From assembly GCF_003286085.1 (NCBI RefSeq), contig NW_020825345.1, positions 372,001 through 436,000 of the forward strand: a DNA stretch of 64,000 nucleotides. Reading direction: 5' to 3'. How positions within the stretch are numbered: the first letter of the stretch is position 1; each line of letters starts with the position of its first letter. Source of the stretch: Drosophila persimilis (taxonomy: Eukaryota > Arthropoda > Insecta > Diptera > Drosophilidae). This document shows positions 25,149 to 36,119 of the stretch, one piece after another. The notes below the pieces were generated by a model. That model saw nothing but the letters and a program-made list of their open reading frames with translations, had not been told where the DNA came from and ran no database searches. A program made the position numbers and the translations under genes.

Positions 25149-28100
25149 TCAACACATTGGGAGCGGCGCTAATTTGTGTATGGGCCGCCGAAAAACCGCT
25201 CCAGTGCTAGTCCTTATTTCGACGACCCTGACCATGCCGTCCTCTCCTGCGTGCGTGGCTATGACCCTCCCTACGAGCCACTCCTGAGGCGGCAGATTGT
25301 CCTCGGCCACGATGACGAGGTCTCCTTCCTCGAGGTTCGGTTGCTGCTGGTGCCATTTGCCCCGAATTTGCAGCCCCAGGACATATTCGCGGGACCATCG
25401 CTGCCAAAACGCTTGCCTGACTGACGAGACAAGTCGCCATCGCCGCAAGCAACTGAGACTCTCCTGGTCCGGAGTCCGCAGTGCTGGGGGGGCGATGAGC
25501 GACCCGCCTGTCAGCAGGTGCCCGGGTGTTAGGGCCTCGCCGTCGCTTGGATCTTGGCTGATGGCTCCCAGCGGCCTCGAGTTCATTATGGCCTCGATGC
25601 CGACGAGGACTGTGGCGAGCTCTTCGGCGGTTAGGAGCGCGCTGCCTACCGCCCGTAGGAGTAGGCTCTTGGCAGTTTTTACACCTGCCTCCCATAGCCC
25701 TCCCATGTGAGGAGCTCGCGGCGGTATGAACGCAAATTCGCATCCGTTTTTTGACGCAAAGTCGCGAATTGCGTCTCCCTGCTCCTTGAGCCTGATCCGC
25801 AGAGCGCTGAGATGGCGGCTCGCTCCGACGAAGTTCGTCCCGTTGTCGCAATGAACGACTTGGGGATATCCTCGGCGCCCGACGAACCTTTGAAAAGCCA
25901 ACAAAAAACAATCAGTGGTTAGATCGGAAACTATTTCTAGGTGAACCGCCTTGGACGCAAAACAAACAAAAAGCGCAATGTATGACTTGTATGGGGGCCT
26001 TCCGCGAATTTTCAATGTCGTGTGCACTGGTCCACAAAAATCAACGCCGCAAATTGAAAATGGGCGGAGAGCACGGAGTCGATCTGCGGGTAAATTCCCC
26101 ATGAGTTGCGTCAGCAATCGAGGCTTGCATTTAAAACAGCGCATACAGGATCGAACTGTCTGACGGCAGACCTCCTGAGCGTTCACTATCCACACGCTCT
26201 GTCGAAGGATGCTCACAAGTGCTCGTGGGCCGACATGAAAATTCGAATGGTGCAGATGACGAATATAGCTTCGCACGAATTGCGAGCGCTTAGTCAAAAG
26301 CAGAGGAAACTTGGCATCGTATGATATAGGAGCTTTAGCTAGTCGCCCCCCCACTCGCAACAACGAAAAGTTACACCAAGTCCCTGTGTCTTCATGGATG
26401 AATGGGTTCAACCGCTGAAGACTAGGACCAATTGTAGATCCTTTCCTAACCTTTTCGATTTCTCCTTGATACTCGTGATGCTGGACGATTTCGACAATTT
26501 TATAAAAGGCTTCATTGTATTCGGTCGGTGAGATAGTTTTTTCGAATTTTAGGCTTGGGTCTTTACATTTTCTTATAAAGCGGAACACATACACGAACAC
26601 TCTAAGCAGTTTGAGATGTGACGAGAATCCCTCGATGACATCTAACAGCTCCGAACTTCGCACAGCCGCGGTCAGCCCGACCGCAGTCTTCCTCTTTTCC
26701 AGCTGAAGATCATCGGAGTGTTCGAAATGAGCGTTCTTGGGCCAGTTTTCTTCTTCCTCTTTCAGAAATGATGGTCCTTCGAACCAAATTGACTGAACGA
26801 TTTCGTCGACGTCACAACCTCTTGAGACAATATCTGCTGGGTTCTGTTTCGTGGGTACATGCCGCCACGTAGCATCATCTGACCACTCTTGAATCTCAGC
26901 CACTCTATTTGAAACGAAAGTCGACAGCGACGATGGATGAGACCGGATCCAATGGAGAGTTACCTCTGAATCCGACCAATAAACGACTCGTTCAATGGGC
27001 ACGTTTAATAGGGGCTTGATTCTGTGACAGAGATCTGCGAGAAGGTGAGCGGCACATAACTCAAGCCTTGGGAGCGTTTTGGTCTTGAGCGGCGCTACTT
27101 TGGATTTCGAAGTCAACAATGATACTTTTAAACCTTCTGCAGTTCTGCTACGTATATAGACGCACGCTCCATACGCTCTCATGGAGGCGTCAGCAAAGGC
27201 ATGTATTTGAACCGGTGACATCGGATCGGAATACACAAACCGAGATATGGATATGTCTTCCAATTGAGATAGTGTATTTTTCAACTTATTCCACGCTGTT
27301 TCCAAATGCAGCGGGATCGACTCATCCCAATCTAGTTTGTTAAGCCAAAGCTCCTGCAATAGGATCTTGCCTTTTATAACGATAGGACTTAATAAACCTA
27401 GGGGGTCAAACAACTTTGATGTCACCGATAGTATGTTCCGTTTTGTCGCTCGGAGACCCATAACTGAATTGTCAATTTTGAACTTAAAGGCATCGTCAGT
27501 AGGTAACCATGAGATTCCTAACGCCTTTGTCGACTCTGAATCCGAGATTGTTATGGGTTTGGCTGTGCTCTCAGATGCGGTGATCTCGGGTGAGTTTGAA
27601 AACCACTTAGTCAACTCAAACCCTGCGGTCTGAAGAACCTGAGACACTTCGGACTTAATTGCCCTTAGCTCCTCTACGCATGCAGCACCAGTCAACAAGT
27701 CATCGACGTAAAAGTCGGACCCAATAACGTTAGCAGCTCTAGGGAATGAGAGCTTCGCAGACTCACTCAACCTTTTCAAACACCGGATAGCTAAGAATGG
27801 GGCTGGTCCAGTCCCATAGGTTACAGTGTTGAGCTTGTATAATCTCAAGGATTCAGAAGGGTCTCTTCTCCACACTATGAGCTGAAACTGCCGATCCGCT
27901 TCGTTCACCATCACTTGGCGATACATCTTTTTAACATCAGCAGTCAGGGCAAACCTGTGCAGACGGAAACGGAGCAGTGTCGAGTATAATTCCTCTTGAA
28001 TGGTAGGTCCCACCATCAGAATGTCATTTAAGGCCACCTGTGAGGACGTCTTGGACGAAGCATCGAACACGACTCGGAGCTTGGTAGACGTACTTTGGGG

Positions 28101-30296
28101 CCTCAGAACACACTGATGAGGGATTACGTAGTGTGGAGTAGACGGAATCGTATTGTCAGTAGGAGACATATGACCTAAGGAGAGGTACTCTTCCATGAAT
28201 TCCAAGTACATTTTCTTCAACTCAGGGTCACGATGCAATCGTCTTTCAAGCGACAAAAACCGCCGTTTCGCAACCTCAAAGGAGTTTCCTAAACAATTTG
28301 GATCTGATTTAAACGGGAGCCTTACTTCGAACCGACCTGATGATAGTACCTGAGTCGTCTTACGATAGTGTTCTTCACATAGCTTGTGCTCAGGTGTGGC
28401 AATTTTCTTGGTAGATGGCATTTCTTCCAGTGACCAAAACTTTTTCAAGGTCCTATCGATGGATACTAGCAACTCTTCACTGCAACTCAAACTGTTTGTA
28501 ATTTGAGGAGCAGAACTCCTGGAAACATATTTTCCCGACACAACCCAACCAAGAAGGGTTTTCTGAAGAGTTGGAAAGTCAGGACCTTGTTTAATTTGAC
28601 CAACAGCTAATAATTCAAAGAACGATTCTGCTCCAATTAACATATCTATTCTTTGTGGCTTGTAGAAATAAGGGTCTGCCAGTGGTAGGTTCTCTGGGAT
28701 TCGCCAGTCAGTCACATTCACTGACTGGTCAGGGTGATAACCTGAAATTGATTTCAGGATCCAAAAATCAAAGGAGAACTCACTACCATTTATTCGCGAC
28801 TTCACCACTGTGTGTATTTTATCCTTTACTTGGGAATTAGATTCACCAATTCCAAGCAAGTTAATACAGGACTCCTCTCTACGGATCTGTAAGCGATTAG
28901 CGAGGTCCTCGGTAATGAAATTTGTTTGTGATCCAGAGTCGAGCAGAGCTCTGGCCAGAATGTGTTCACCGCTCTTAGTTCGGACGCTTACGATCGACGT
29001 AGCCAGAATTACCCTGTCCAACGCTGTCGCATGCAAAACATGTGACGTGGAAGGTTGATTCTGATTTGATGGAGGAGAAGGACTCTCTTGGGGTGGTGGC
29101 AACGCGAGACTATTAGCCGACACTGTGTATCGATGCAATAATGTATGATGTGAGCGGCTGCACACTCGACATTTATTGGCTTTGCATTTTACAACAGCGT
29201 GGCCTTTTCGCAGACAATTAATGCATAGGGATGCCGACTTAGCAAACTCAAACCTTTGCATCACCGAGAAACGCGAAAATGAAGGGCAATTTGACACTAC
29301 ATGGTCTCCTGAATTGCAGTAGCTACAAGTTTGCTGAGTTCTACTGTTGGTGGAAGTGGAAGAACAAGCAAATGAACTGCGATTATGTTGCTTGCTTGGC
29401 ATGACTTTGTCTTGCCTTGGCTTGGTCGATTCTTCAGCAGACAGATGCTGGTATCGACGATTCAAGACTTTCTCAAAGTCGGACCAAAGCGGCAACTTCT
29501 CATAAGTAAGCTGTTCATCCCACTTTTGTTTCGTCACTGGGTCGACTCTGTTTAAAACGAGATGAATGAGCATTGCATTCGAAATTGTTGTATCATCTCC
29601 GATCGACAGTAACGATCCGTAAATCGACGAAACAGTATCGATTAGAGTTCTTAGAGATGATGCAGATTGATGCGACATTCTCGGCAGATTGAACAATGTG
29701 GAAATATTATTCGTGAAAATCAAATAATCGTTGTCATACACTCGTTTTAGGCCAGCCATGGCCTTTTCATAATTTGCCTCGGTGACTTGGAACGCCTTTA
29801 TTGTTCCTAATGCTTCATCAGAGAGGCACGAAATCAAATGATTAAATTTTTCGATCACCGGTATGCTGTTGTCGCTATGGACTAGTCTTTCAAAAAGGCT
29901 AATGAAATTTTTGAATTCCGAGTGTTTACCACTAAATTTGGGTAATGCCAATTTCGGAAGTCTAGCATGAGTTGGGGCTGAAGAAGACACTGGCTTCGTC
30001 TCGCTTGCTGCATCAAAGGCGGCGATAAGCGACATTATCTTTCCTTTGGTGACAATTATCAGCTCTTCCAACTCGGCTGCATATGCATCATCACCTGTTA
30101 TATCCTCGATTTGCTCCTGCAAATGGTTAGCCTTTTCAATTGAAGCATTCAAACAATCTAATCTACATTGTAATTCCGGTAATTGCAAAGGAATCGACCC
30201 TTGATCTAATCGATCCTCTAAGCGGCGAATGCTTTTTACTCTACTTTTGAGCTTAATCTTTAAGTCTTCAAGAGTGGGTTTACTTTTTTCTGCCAT
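25149..30296 (-). CDS. BEL/Pao gag-pol polyprotein
   Basis: One uninterrupted frame. An upstream in-frame ATG at 30410 would add 38 basic, low-complexity residues; the ATG at 30296 (MAEKSKPTLEDL) has a better context and starts the conserved part, so I prefer it. Counting residues from 30410: DUF1759 gag-like region (about 150-300, LPKFSGKHSEF); two CCHC knuckles (about 362-420, CSYCNSGDHVVSNC and CINCLRKGHAVVKC); aspartic protease of DUF1758 type (LLDSGS, about 490); reverse transcriptase with catalytic FYVDD (about 900); the A17-peptidase-type linker; RNase H (FADAS about 1067, WSDSE further on); HHCC integrase zinc finger (about 1387-1430, HLHHSNFHVG to CMRCFKC); integrase D,D,E core (DFCGP about 1460, CDNGTNF about 1520, GLWEAGV about 1572); and a C-terminal DUF5641-type domain (PIHKLAPLP). 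All catalytic residues are present. It makes virus-like particles, copies the RNA and integrates the cDNA. Confidence 0.95.
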   Translation of the reverse strand: MAEKSKPTLEDLKIKLKSRVKSIRRLEDRLDQGSIPLQLPELQCRLDCLNASIEKANHLQEQIEDITGDDAYAAELEELIIVTKGKIMSLIAAFDAASETKPVSSSAPTHARLPKLALPKFSGKHSEFKNFISLFERLVHSDNSIPVIEKFNHLISCLSDEALGTIKAFQVTEANYEKAMAGLKRVYDNDYLIFTNNISTLFNLPRMSHQSASSLRTLIDTVSSIYGSLLSIGDDTTISNAMLIHLVLNRVDPVTKQKWDEQLTYEKLPLWSDFEKVLNRRYQHLSAEESTKPRQDKVMPSKQHNRSSFACSSTSTNSRTQQTCSYCNSGDHVVSNCPSFSRFSVMQRFEFAKSASLCINCLRKGHAVVKCKANKCRVCSRSHHTLLHRYTVSANSLALPPPQESPSPPSNQNQPSTSHVLHATALDRVILATSIVSVRTKSGEHILARALLDSGSQTNFITEDLANRLQIRREESCINLLGIGESNSQVKDKIHTVVKSRINGSEFSFDFWILKSISGYHPDQSVNVTDWRIPENLPLADPYFYKPQRIDMLIGAESFFELLAVGQIKQGPDFPTLQKTLLGWVVSGKYVSRSSAPQITNSLSCSEELLVSIDRTLKKFWSLEEMPSTKKIATPEHKLCEEHYRKTTQVLSSGRFEVRLPFKSDPNCLGNSFEVAKRRFLSLERRLHRDPELKKMYLEFMEEYLSLGHMSPTDNTIPSTPHYVIPHQCVLRPQSTSTKLRVVFDASSKTSSQVALNDILMVGPTIQEELYSTLLRFRLHRFALTADVKKMYRQVMVNEADRQFQLIVWRRDPSESLRLYKLNTVTYGTGPAPFLAIRCLKRLSESAKLSFPRAANVIGSDFYVDDLLTGAACVEELRAIKSEVSQVLQTAGFELTKWFSNSPEITASESTAKPITISDSESTKALGISWLPTDDAFKFKIDNSVMGLRATKRNILSVTSKLFDPLGLLSPIVIKGKILLQELWLNKLDWDESIPLHLETAWNKLKNTLSQLEDISISRFVYSDPMSPVQIHAFADASMRAYGACVYIRSRTAEGLKVSLLTSKSKVAPLKTKTLPRLELCAAHLLADLCHRIKPLLNVPIERVVYWSDSEVTLHWIRSHPSSLSTFVSNRVAEIQEWSDDATWRHVPTKQNPADIVSRGCDVDEIVQSIWFEGPSFLKEEEENWPKNAHFEHSDDLQLEKRKTAVGLTAAVRSSELLDVIEGFSSHLKLLRVFVYVFRFIRKCKDPSLKFEKTISPTEYNEAFYKIVEIVQHHEYQGEIEKVRKGSTIGPSLQRLNPFIHEDTGTWCNFSLLRVGGRLAKAPISYDAKFPLLLTKRSQFVRSYIRHLHHSNFHVGPRALVSILRQSVWIVNAQEVCRQTVRSCMRCFKCKPRLLTQLMGNLPADRLRALRPFSICGVDFCGPVHTTLKIRGRPPYKSYIALFVCFASKAVHLEIVSDLTTDCFLLAFQRFVGRRGYPQVVHCDNGTNFVGASRHLSALRIRLKEQGDAIRDFASKNGCEFAFIPPRAPHMGGLWEAGVKTAKSLLLRAVGSALLTAEELATVLVGIEAIMNSRPLGAISQDPSDGEALTPGHLLTGGSLIAPPALRTPDQESLSCLRRWRLVSSVRQAFWQRWSREYVLGLQIRGKWHQQQPNLEEGDLVIVAEDNLPPQEWLVGRVIATHAGEDGMVRVVEIRTSTGAVFRRPIHKLAPLPMC

Positions 30297-30434
30297 AATG
30301 GTTGTGTTTTTATTTATATATTTATTATTAATATTTTTTTTTTTTTTTAATTTTAAATTTTTGAACGAGAACGATAATCGAAAACGAATTTTAATTGAAT
30401 GTCGATGCACGAGGTATCAAGGGAAAGAGTTGTT

Positions 30435-30544
30435 GCAAGTAACAGCCGAAAACAATATACCCGTTAGATACAGGGTAGCGCGTCACTTGGCAAGTAACAG
30501 CCGAAAACAATATACCCGTTGGATGTAGGGTAGCACGTCACTTG
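30435..30544. repeat. 55-bp tandem duplication in the BEL leader
   Basis: Two adjacent 55-bp units (30435-30489 and 30490-30544) that differ at four positions. They begin GCAAGTAACAGCCGAAAAC and end CGTCACTTG. They lie in the transcribed leader, just upstream of the gag-pol start. Confidence 0.9.
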
Positions 30545-30749
30545 GCGCACCGTTAAGCTCAAGAGCGGCAACGAAAATTCTCCCAACAAATACAACGCAA
30601 GCAGCAGTGGAGAAGCGAAAGCGAAAACGAAATAATGCACCGGTGCTGCTGCTTGTATGTATGTGTGGATATTTTCTATACGCCGTGGCTTGGGTGAACG
30701 AACGAACAAACTTTGTTCTAACGACGAGAAAGGTAGAACAAAATAAAAT

Positions 30750-30769
30750 GGGGGGGGGGGGGGGGGGGG
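30750..30769. repeat. 20-base G homopolymer
   Basis: An unbroken run of 20 G on the plus strand (poly-C in the element's transcript), within the retrotransposon leader. Exact length could be affected by sequencing or assembly error. Confidence 0.85.
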
Positions 30770-31311
30770 CGTTGACAGTGATTGCAGTAAACGAAAGATG
30801 TATGTATGTATGTACATATGTATAACTGTTGCGTCCAAATAGCGGTTCACATATGTATGTCTGTTTGGGTCGATATGTATGTATGTATTTATGTTTTTAG
30901 TTATATTTATGCAATTAATAACAAAATGCATGCAATCAAGCTCTACTATATATGTATCATACGTCTGTGCCTAGAATTGAAGGCGATGTGCAATGTATTC
31001 ATCACAAGACACCTCAAAGAAAGATCTGAATGTCTTTAGCTCAGCCTTCAATTTTCTGCACAAATACCTCTGATTCCTCTTTTGGATTTTTGAATCCAAC
31101 TGCTACTTTCCTGTCTTTTTCGCAGGGCATCCCTCGGCGGTAGCAGAATTGCACAAAAATTATTGTTGGCGCGACCGACGCGATGATATTTTACAAAAAT
31201 TGATTGCCGATTGCACACACACACGACGCGGGCAACGAATATGTTTGCATATGTATACTGCAATTTCTTGTGTCACTGTCACTTGTTTTTTGTTGCCTAT
31301 AATTCACTTTA

Positions 31312-31331
31312 CAGTCCACCCGGGGGCGCCA
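31312..31331 (-). other. Primer-binding site of the BEL element
   Basis: Directly inside the 5' LTR, the minus strand begins TGGCGCC followed by a C/G-rich stretch. TGG pairs with the universal tRNA 3' CCA end, and the position is exactly right. I could not assign the priming tRNA with certainty: the first bases resemble lysine-type sites but the rest does not. Confidence 0.7.
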
Positions 31332-31647
31332 TGAAAAATTAGAAGAGTTTTTCTAATCAGTTACCGAAAACTTTGGGTGGCTGTAATTTAAATTATTTAT
31401 TTGGCGGGGCGAAAAACTTGATACGCTCGATCTATTTCAAGGTTGGCGAACAACTAACGTTTCTTCACAATTCAATCTCTTACTCTAGCTATCCTACGGT
31501 GGCAAAGCGGGGCGAATTCGCCAAGAGCGAGAGAGCGAGCTTTTATTGCGCTCCCGCTTTGCCCTAGCCTAACTTACACTAGACTTCATAATTCATAATT
31601 CCATCTATAACTAATAATTGTGGCCATGGATGGAAGGTCACGCAACA
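31332..31647 (-). repeat. 5' LTR of the BEL/Pao element
   Basis: 316 bp, apparently identical to the LTR at 24805-25120, and the promoter-bearing copy given the element's orientation. Followed on the plus strand by the second AAGTT target duplication. Confidence 0.95.
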
Positions 31648-31652
31648 AAGTT

Positions 31653-34270
31653 CGAGTATATATGTATAAATTTCAGTACACACTCGCATATATGTACGTA
31701 ATCGCAATCCCAATCTACTGTGGGTAAACACAGCTGCAAATATATTTCCTTTTGACCTCGAATTTAAATGGACCGCTCGTCGTCTGTGCCTCGGTGGCTC
31801 GGTGGCTGTTCTCTATTGGGCTGCTCGCTGAATTGCGAAAAAAAAAAAAAAACAGAGCGGATTAAAGGTGCACATGAGCACAGCCGTAGGAAATATGCTG
31901 CAAACATCCGCCTGCTGCAACTGCATCTGAAAATACACACATACACCACACCAGGGCACAGCAGAGCACAGCAGAGCCCCAGCACAGCACAGCACAGCAC
32001 ACACCGACGACAAAAAACCTCTGCCAGAGAACCGCCCGTGCAAGGGACTAAAGCTACGACGACCGCGCGCTCATCTTCCCCGCGGCTATTGGCGTCGTGC
32101 AACATTGCAGGAGCCTTTTTCCACTGCTGCCTGGCCTGGCTATGAGCCATGGCCAGGCCATGTCGCTGATGATTCGTGTATCGGAGCCGGAGACAGAGCC
32201 GCCGCCGCCACCGCCACAGCCACATCCACATCCACATCCATAGCGTTTGGCTGCCAACGGTCGGTCTGTCGGTCGGTTGGTCGTTCGGTCGGTCGGCTTC
32301 TCCCGAAATTTGAATCTGCCTGCATCTGAAGACTTAACGAATATGAACGAAAGGGCCCGGGGCGGTTACTACACTCCAGAGCATGGGTATGTACTCGTAC
32401 ATGTGGCCGAGTGAATGCGGAAAATTATGGCGAAGTAGTTTCAGATACAAACACTCAATCACATGGGCTCCATTTGCATACGCCACTCGGCACTTCCCTT
32501 GGTAACAAAGCCGCGTATGACTAAATAGATCCTAAAACCCAGAACCACTAGGAAGTACGAATCCTACAGTCTTCCAAATATCTCCCCTAGATTTCTTAAT
32601 TGCACAAAAATATGGTGTAGAATACGGTTCAGAGTGAACTATTTTAGCCAGTGGAATGCAGGAATCTGACATTAATGTGTAGGTTTAAAGGTTGTAAAAG
32701 TAATATATTTTCAAAGTTTTATTTTGGTCTAATAGGGGTCCGAACTTTATGGCTATGCAGTTATTTGCATTTAGAATGCACTTGTCTCCTGCCGCAAAGC
32801 GGACCCGGCAGCAGCAGATAAAGGAGTAGAGAGCTACAGATTGGCAATCACTACCATGAGAGAGGCAACAGTCAGGCAGTAGTCATGCAAGTCCTGCGGC
32901 ATTCACGAGTTCTCCCGGGGCAATCGCATTTAAGACGCATCTTAAATGAGGTGCTCAGGCTCTGGCTCTCCAGTTGAAGACAGCGATGCACACTGGTGCA
33001 GGCAGGCAGGCATCCGATCCGATCCGATCCGATCCAGCCAACGACTGTTCCGAAGAAAGCTGCCATTTTTGAAATTACGGCCTGTAATATTCCACATACT
33101 CGCACAAGTGCTAAGTATGCGTGTATTGCGGCGATTACGAGTATCGTCGGTGTAGGTGTGGTGGCAGTATTTGCGAAAATACTCGTGTACTCGAATGCAT
33201 TTACCATAAACATTGACCACTGTACTGTGCATCACGATTTATGGCGATGCTGCGGGGAGGAATGGGAATTAATTGGTAATGCGAGCACTGCATCAGTACC
33301 GACTGGTCGAATCGGAACTGAAAATGGCGACCTGATCATCGATCGATCGATCTCTTGTCGTGGTCACAATCAAAAATCGTGCCGATGCCATGAAATCGTC
33401 GAAGTGGAGGTGGTTCTACAGTCGCAGTTGTATAATACACACTGGTACTCTCGTACACCTGATCGCACAGCTTCCATTTCGCAAGATTTACAGCTCTTAA
33501 CTTCGTGTGGTTTTTCGGTAAGGTAAGCCAGTACCTAATACGAGTAAATGAATACATACATACATATGTACTCGTACATGACTGCACGATCTGTCTTTCA
33601 TACTTTTATTTGTATTGTTGTTGTTGTATTTGTTGCAATTTCACTAAATTCAGCCAAAGAAAATTGTAATGCCGGCGGAAACACAGTTATATTTTTGACA
33701 TAAATATGTCCACCTTTCATAGCAACTAATTGTAGCTAACGGATGAGTTCGTTTAATCCGTTTCAATTATTTAAAAGCTACTGTCGCAATTCAATTTCAG
33801 CAGACAACCCTTAAACGTCTTAGCTTAACAAAGATAACTGATTCAATTCGCTCTTCTGAATAATCCTTTTCGCGCTAAGTCTAGGGACTAATTGTGTCAA
33901 CGGAGGACAATAATGTCAGCATGCTGGAATAGAAATTAGTAACTATCTCTGAGACTATAACTGAGACTACAGGACACCATTGTATCGAGATTAGATGTAC
34001 TATAAAAAGGACAAAGAATTTTTTTCAATCCCATCGAATGTCCACTATTTCCTCTGTTTGGAAATAAAGCATTTCTATCTCTATTTATAAATATTATTCA
34101 AAAATTCTACGAAACTTCTCACCTTTTCATTACATTGTGTAAGGATAATAACAGGGATATTTTAGCATTTTTTCATTAATGTGTTTATAAAGCACACGTT
34201 TAAGGTATATAACGGGTTTCTACTGTTTTGTATGAAAGTTCTATAACTTATGGGCAACGCCAAGTCGATA
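31653..34270. other. Intergenic, no gene
   Basis: Contains GCACAGCA-rich sequence (31955-32005), GCC/CATCCA simple repeats (32195-32245), a GATCC pentamer run (about 33015-33035) and ATCGATCG repeats (33343-33355). An LTR-like arrangement, TATAAAAAGG at about 34002 with AATAAA at about 34064, is noted but lacks target duplications. Confidence 0.4.
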
Positions 34271-34278
34271 TGGTGCAA

Positions 34279-35580
34279 TTAGGATAACAGAGAAATGTAC
34301 TCTTTATAACCTTTTGAATAGTGGATGAGGTTCCCCCCCTTGATTATCGTTTGCAGCTCTACAGCTGACATGCCCCTTTGATAACAAAACCATACTAAAG
34401 AAGTATAGACCTCTCTCACTATCCTTGAATGTTTTTCCGAAATGTTTTTATTGCAGCTCTCACTATTTTCAATTGAAATGTAGTGGAATACGACGATTCC
34501 TCTGTGTGCATAATCATATGAAGAAAATCTTAAAGTGTTATCAATGCAGAATATTTGATTACCATTTAGAAATGATTTAGTCGTAGTTCTTAGCCAGGTC
34601 TTCACTCTTTTCAATGACCTGAGTGACCGTTCCACAGTACCTCCGATACATGGCAGAGCTAGCAGAACTCTTTTTAAGCGAAAATCTAATCCGTAAGAGT
34701 TATTTTTGTATTGTGACTACCACATATCTATGTATCTCATGTTTAATTCCGTGCAAATTGTATAAATCATAGCTTGCATTTAATTTTCAGTATAAGTTGG
34801 ATAAAAAGGAGCTCAAAATGGCTGATTATTTTGGGCTTCAAGTCGTAGCCTTAACGAACATATTGGATGGTAAAGATGGCTCTCTGGTAATACATTGGGC
34901 ACAATGTAAAAGGTGGATTTGATATATAGAGAATATGTTTCCAGATTGTTGGCTGGTTAGGAAGTTAATTAAAGTTTATTTAGGAAAACACCGGCTGTTT
35001 ATTCAAAACAAAAGGAAAAAATGCGGAGCGCATTTACCTTTAAATAATTCGTGGCGTAGTCATTTGAATCGAAACCCTATTTGCCATATACGTGGATTCT
35101 ATGAATATGTCAATAAATGCCACATCAGCTGTAGAGCTTTATGTACCTAAAACGTTCTGCATATGCGTGTATTTTTGTCTGTATTTTATCTGTATTTTTG
35201 GATTTCAAAACGATTGTAAGGGGGAAAGCACAGCATAGTATTTTGAAATAATGCAAAAGGCATAGTATAAAATAACTTTTTCAGGCAGAGCTACATATAT
35301 AATGGAGAGACTAGCTAGCTTACAACATTCCCACTCGTTTAAGTCTCTAATGCTAGCATATTTTTCAGACGACCGTGTGTCAGAGTATACATTTATTTGG
35401 GAAATATTTCCTTCGAATGAATGACACTTTGGAAATCTTTATAAAGTCCTTAATTGTTAAAATATTGTGCAAAGTGAAAATAAAGACTTTTGTGAGGATC
35501 AAGATCTATTTCAATGTAGCTTCTGCTTTCAAAGCCAAAAACTCTTCAATAATTTGCATAGGGATTTAGTAAAAATGGAA
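34279..35580 (-). mobile_element. Decayed hAT-like transposon fragment 2
   Basis: On the minus strand at about 34660-34560, the frame reads ALPCIGGTVERSLRSLKRV followed by KTWLRTT. This fits the C-terminal dimerisation block of hAT transposases (the ERSFSxLKRxKTxLRxT motif). Downstream the frame is interrupted. Further pieces at about 34885 and 35490-35565 match fragment 1 at 6.0-6.96 kb in the same order and orientation, indicating two relics of one family. No complete frame or terminal repeats found. Confidence 0.55.
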
Positions 35581-35689
35581 TTAATTCGACAATCACATCA
35601 TTTATAATACTACATTTTTTTGGAAAAGCTGTGAAAATTAAAAAAAAAGAAGGAAAAGGAACTTTGTGAGGCGTGGCAAGGACCGCGGC

Positions 35690-35771
35690 TCTACATTTAT
35701 GCCCGATACTCAGTTAGTATGGTTGTTGTCTCGTTTCCCTCCGCCAGAGGGCGTAAACTGCACGGGGAAGA

Positions 35772-35807
<36 letters not shown>

Positions 35808-36110
35808 AGGAGTAAGCGCGTGGACGGGGTAGATCTGATCTGATCCGATCGAAAATCGGCACTTTGGTAGATATAGTTCTCTATGGTCCTGCGTTTTCGG
35901 TTCTTTTGTATCTTTAAATTGTGGGTCTCGCAGATTTTAGCCCTTTGTGGGGCCGGTTGCAAAATTTTGTATTCAGTATGATATCACAGGATGTTTGGTT
36001 GCTCTAGCTTTAATAGTCTCTGAGAACTAGGCGTCAAGCAAGACGGACTGACGGAGAGACAGCCATGGCTACATCGACTCGTCTATTGATGCTGATCGAG
36101 AATATATACT
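35690..36110 (-). repeat. Dispersed repeat family B, copy 2 (inverted)
   Basis: Reverse complement of the 45.2-45.6 kb copy. Matching blocks include GAAGGAGTAAGCGCGTGGAC with a GT/GA microsatellite (about 35775-35808), GATCTGATCCGATC, GATATCACAGGA, TCTCTGAGAACTAGGCGTC, and an end containing GACGGACTGACGGAGAGACA and CTATTGATGCTGATC. No coding capacity. Confidence 0.55.
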
Positions 36111-36119
36111 TGCGAGCGC

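Larger units (their letters stand above)
24805..31647 (-). mobile_element. Complete BEL/Pao LTR retrotransposon, recent insertion
   Basis: A 6843-bp element on the minus strand. Both 316-bp LTRs (TG...CA ends) appear identical base for base by eye. The host sequence AAGTT is duplicated at 24800-24804 and 31648-31652, the 5-bp target-site duplication expected for this superfamily. Order in transcription sense: 5' LTR, primer-binding site, leader of about 1 kb with a 20-base homopolymer and a 55-bp tandem duplication, one long gag-pol frame, short purine-rich tract, 3' LTR. No env-like frame follows pol. Identical LTRs and an intact frame indicate a young, possibly active and population-polymorphic insertion. 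Confidence 0.95.

Noticed and set aside
25207-25911. 234-codon minus-strand frame overlapping gag-pol
   Set aside because: Shadow of the GC-rich integrase end of the BEL polyprotein in another frame.
31764-32257. Overlapping 125- and 157-codon frames
   Set aside because: Generated by CACAGCA and GCC/CATCCA simple repeats, open on both strands, no domain features.
33893-34100. Possible solo LTR (TATAAAAAGG and AATAAA about 60 bp apart)
   Set aside because: No matching target duplication, no second copy in the window and ambiguous ends. Kept only as an impression.
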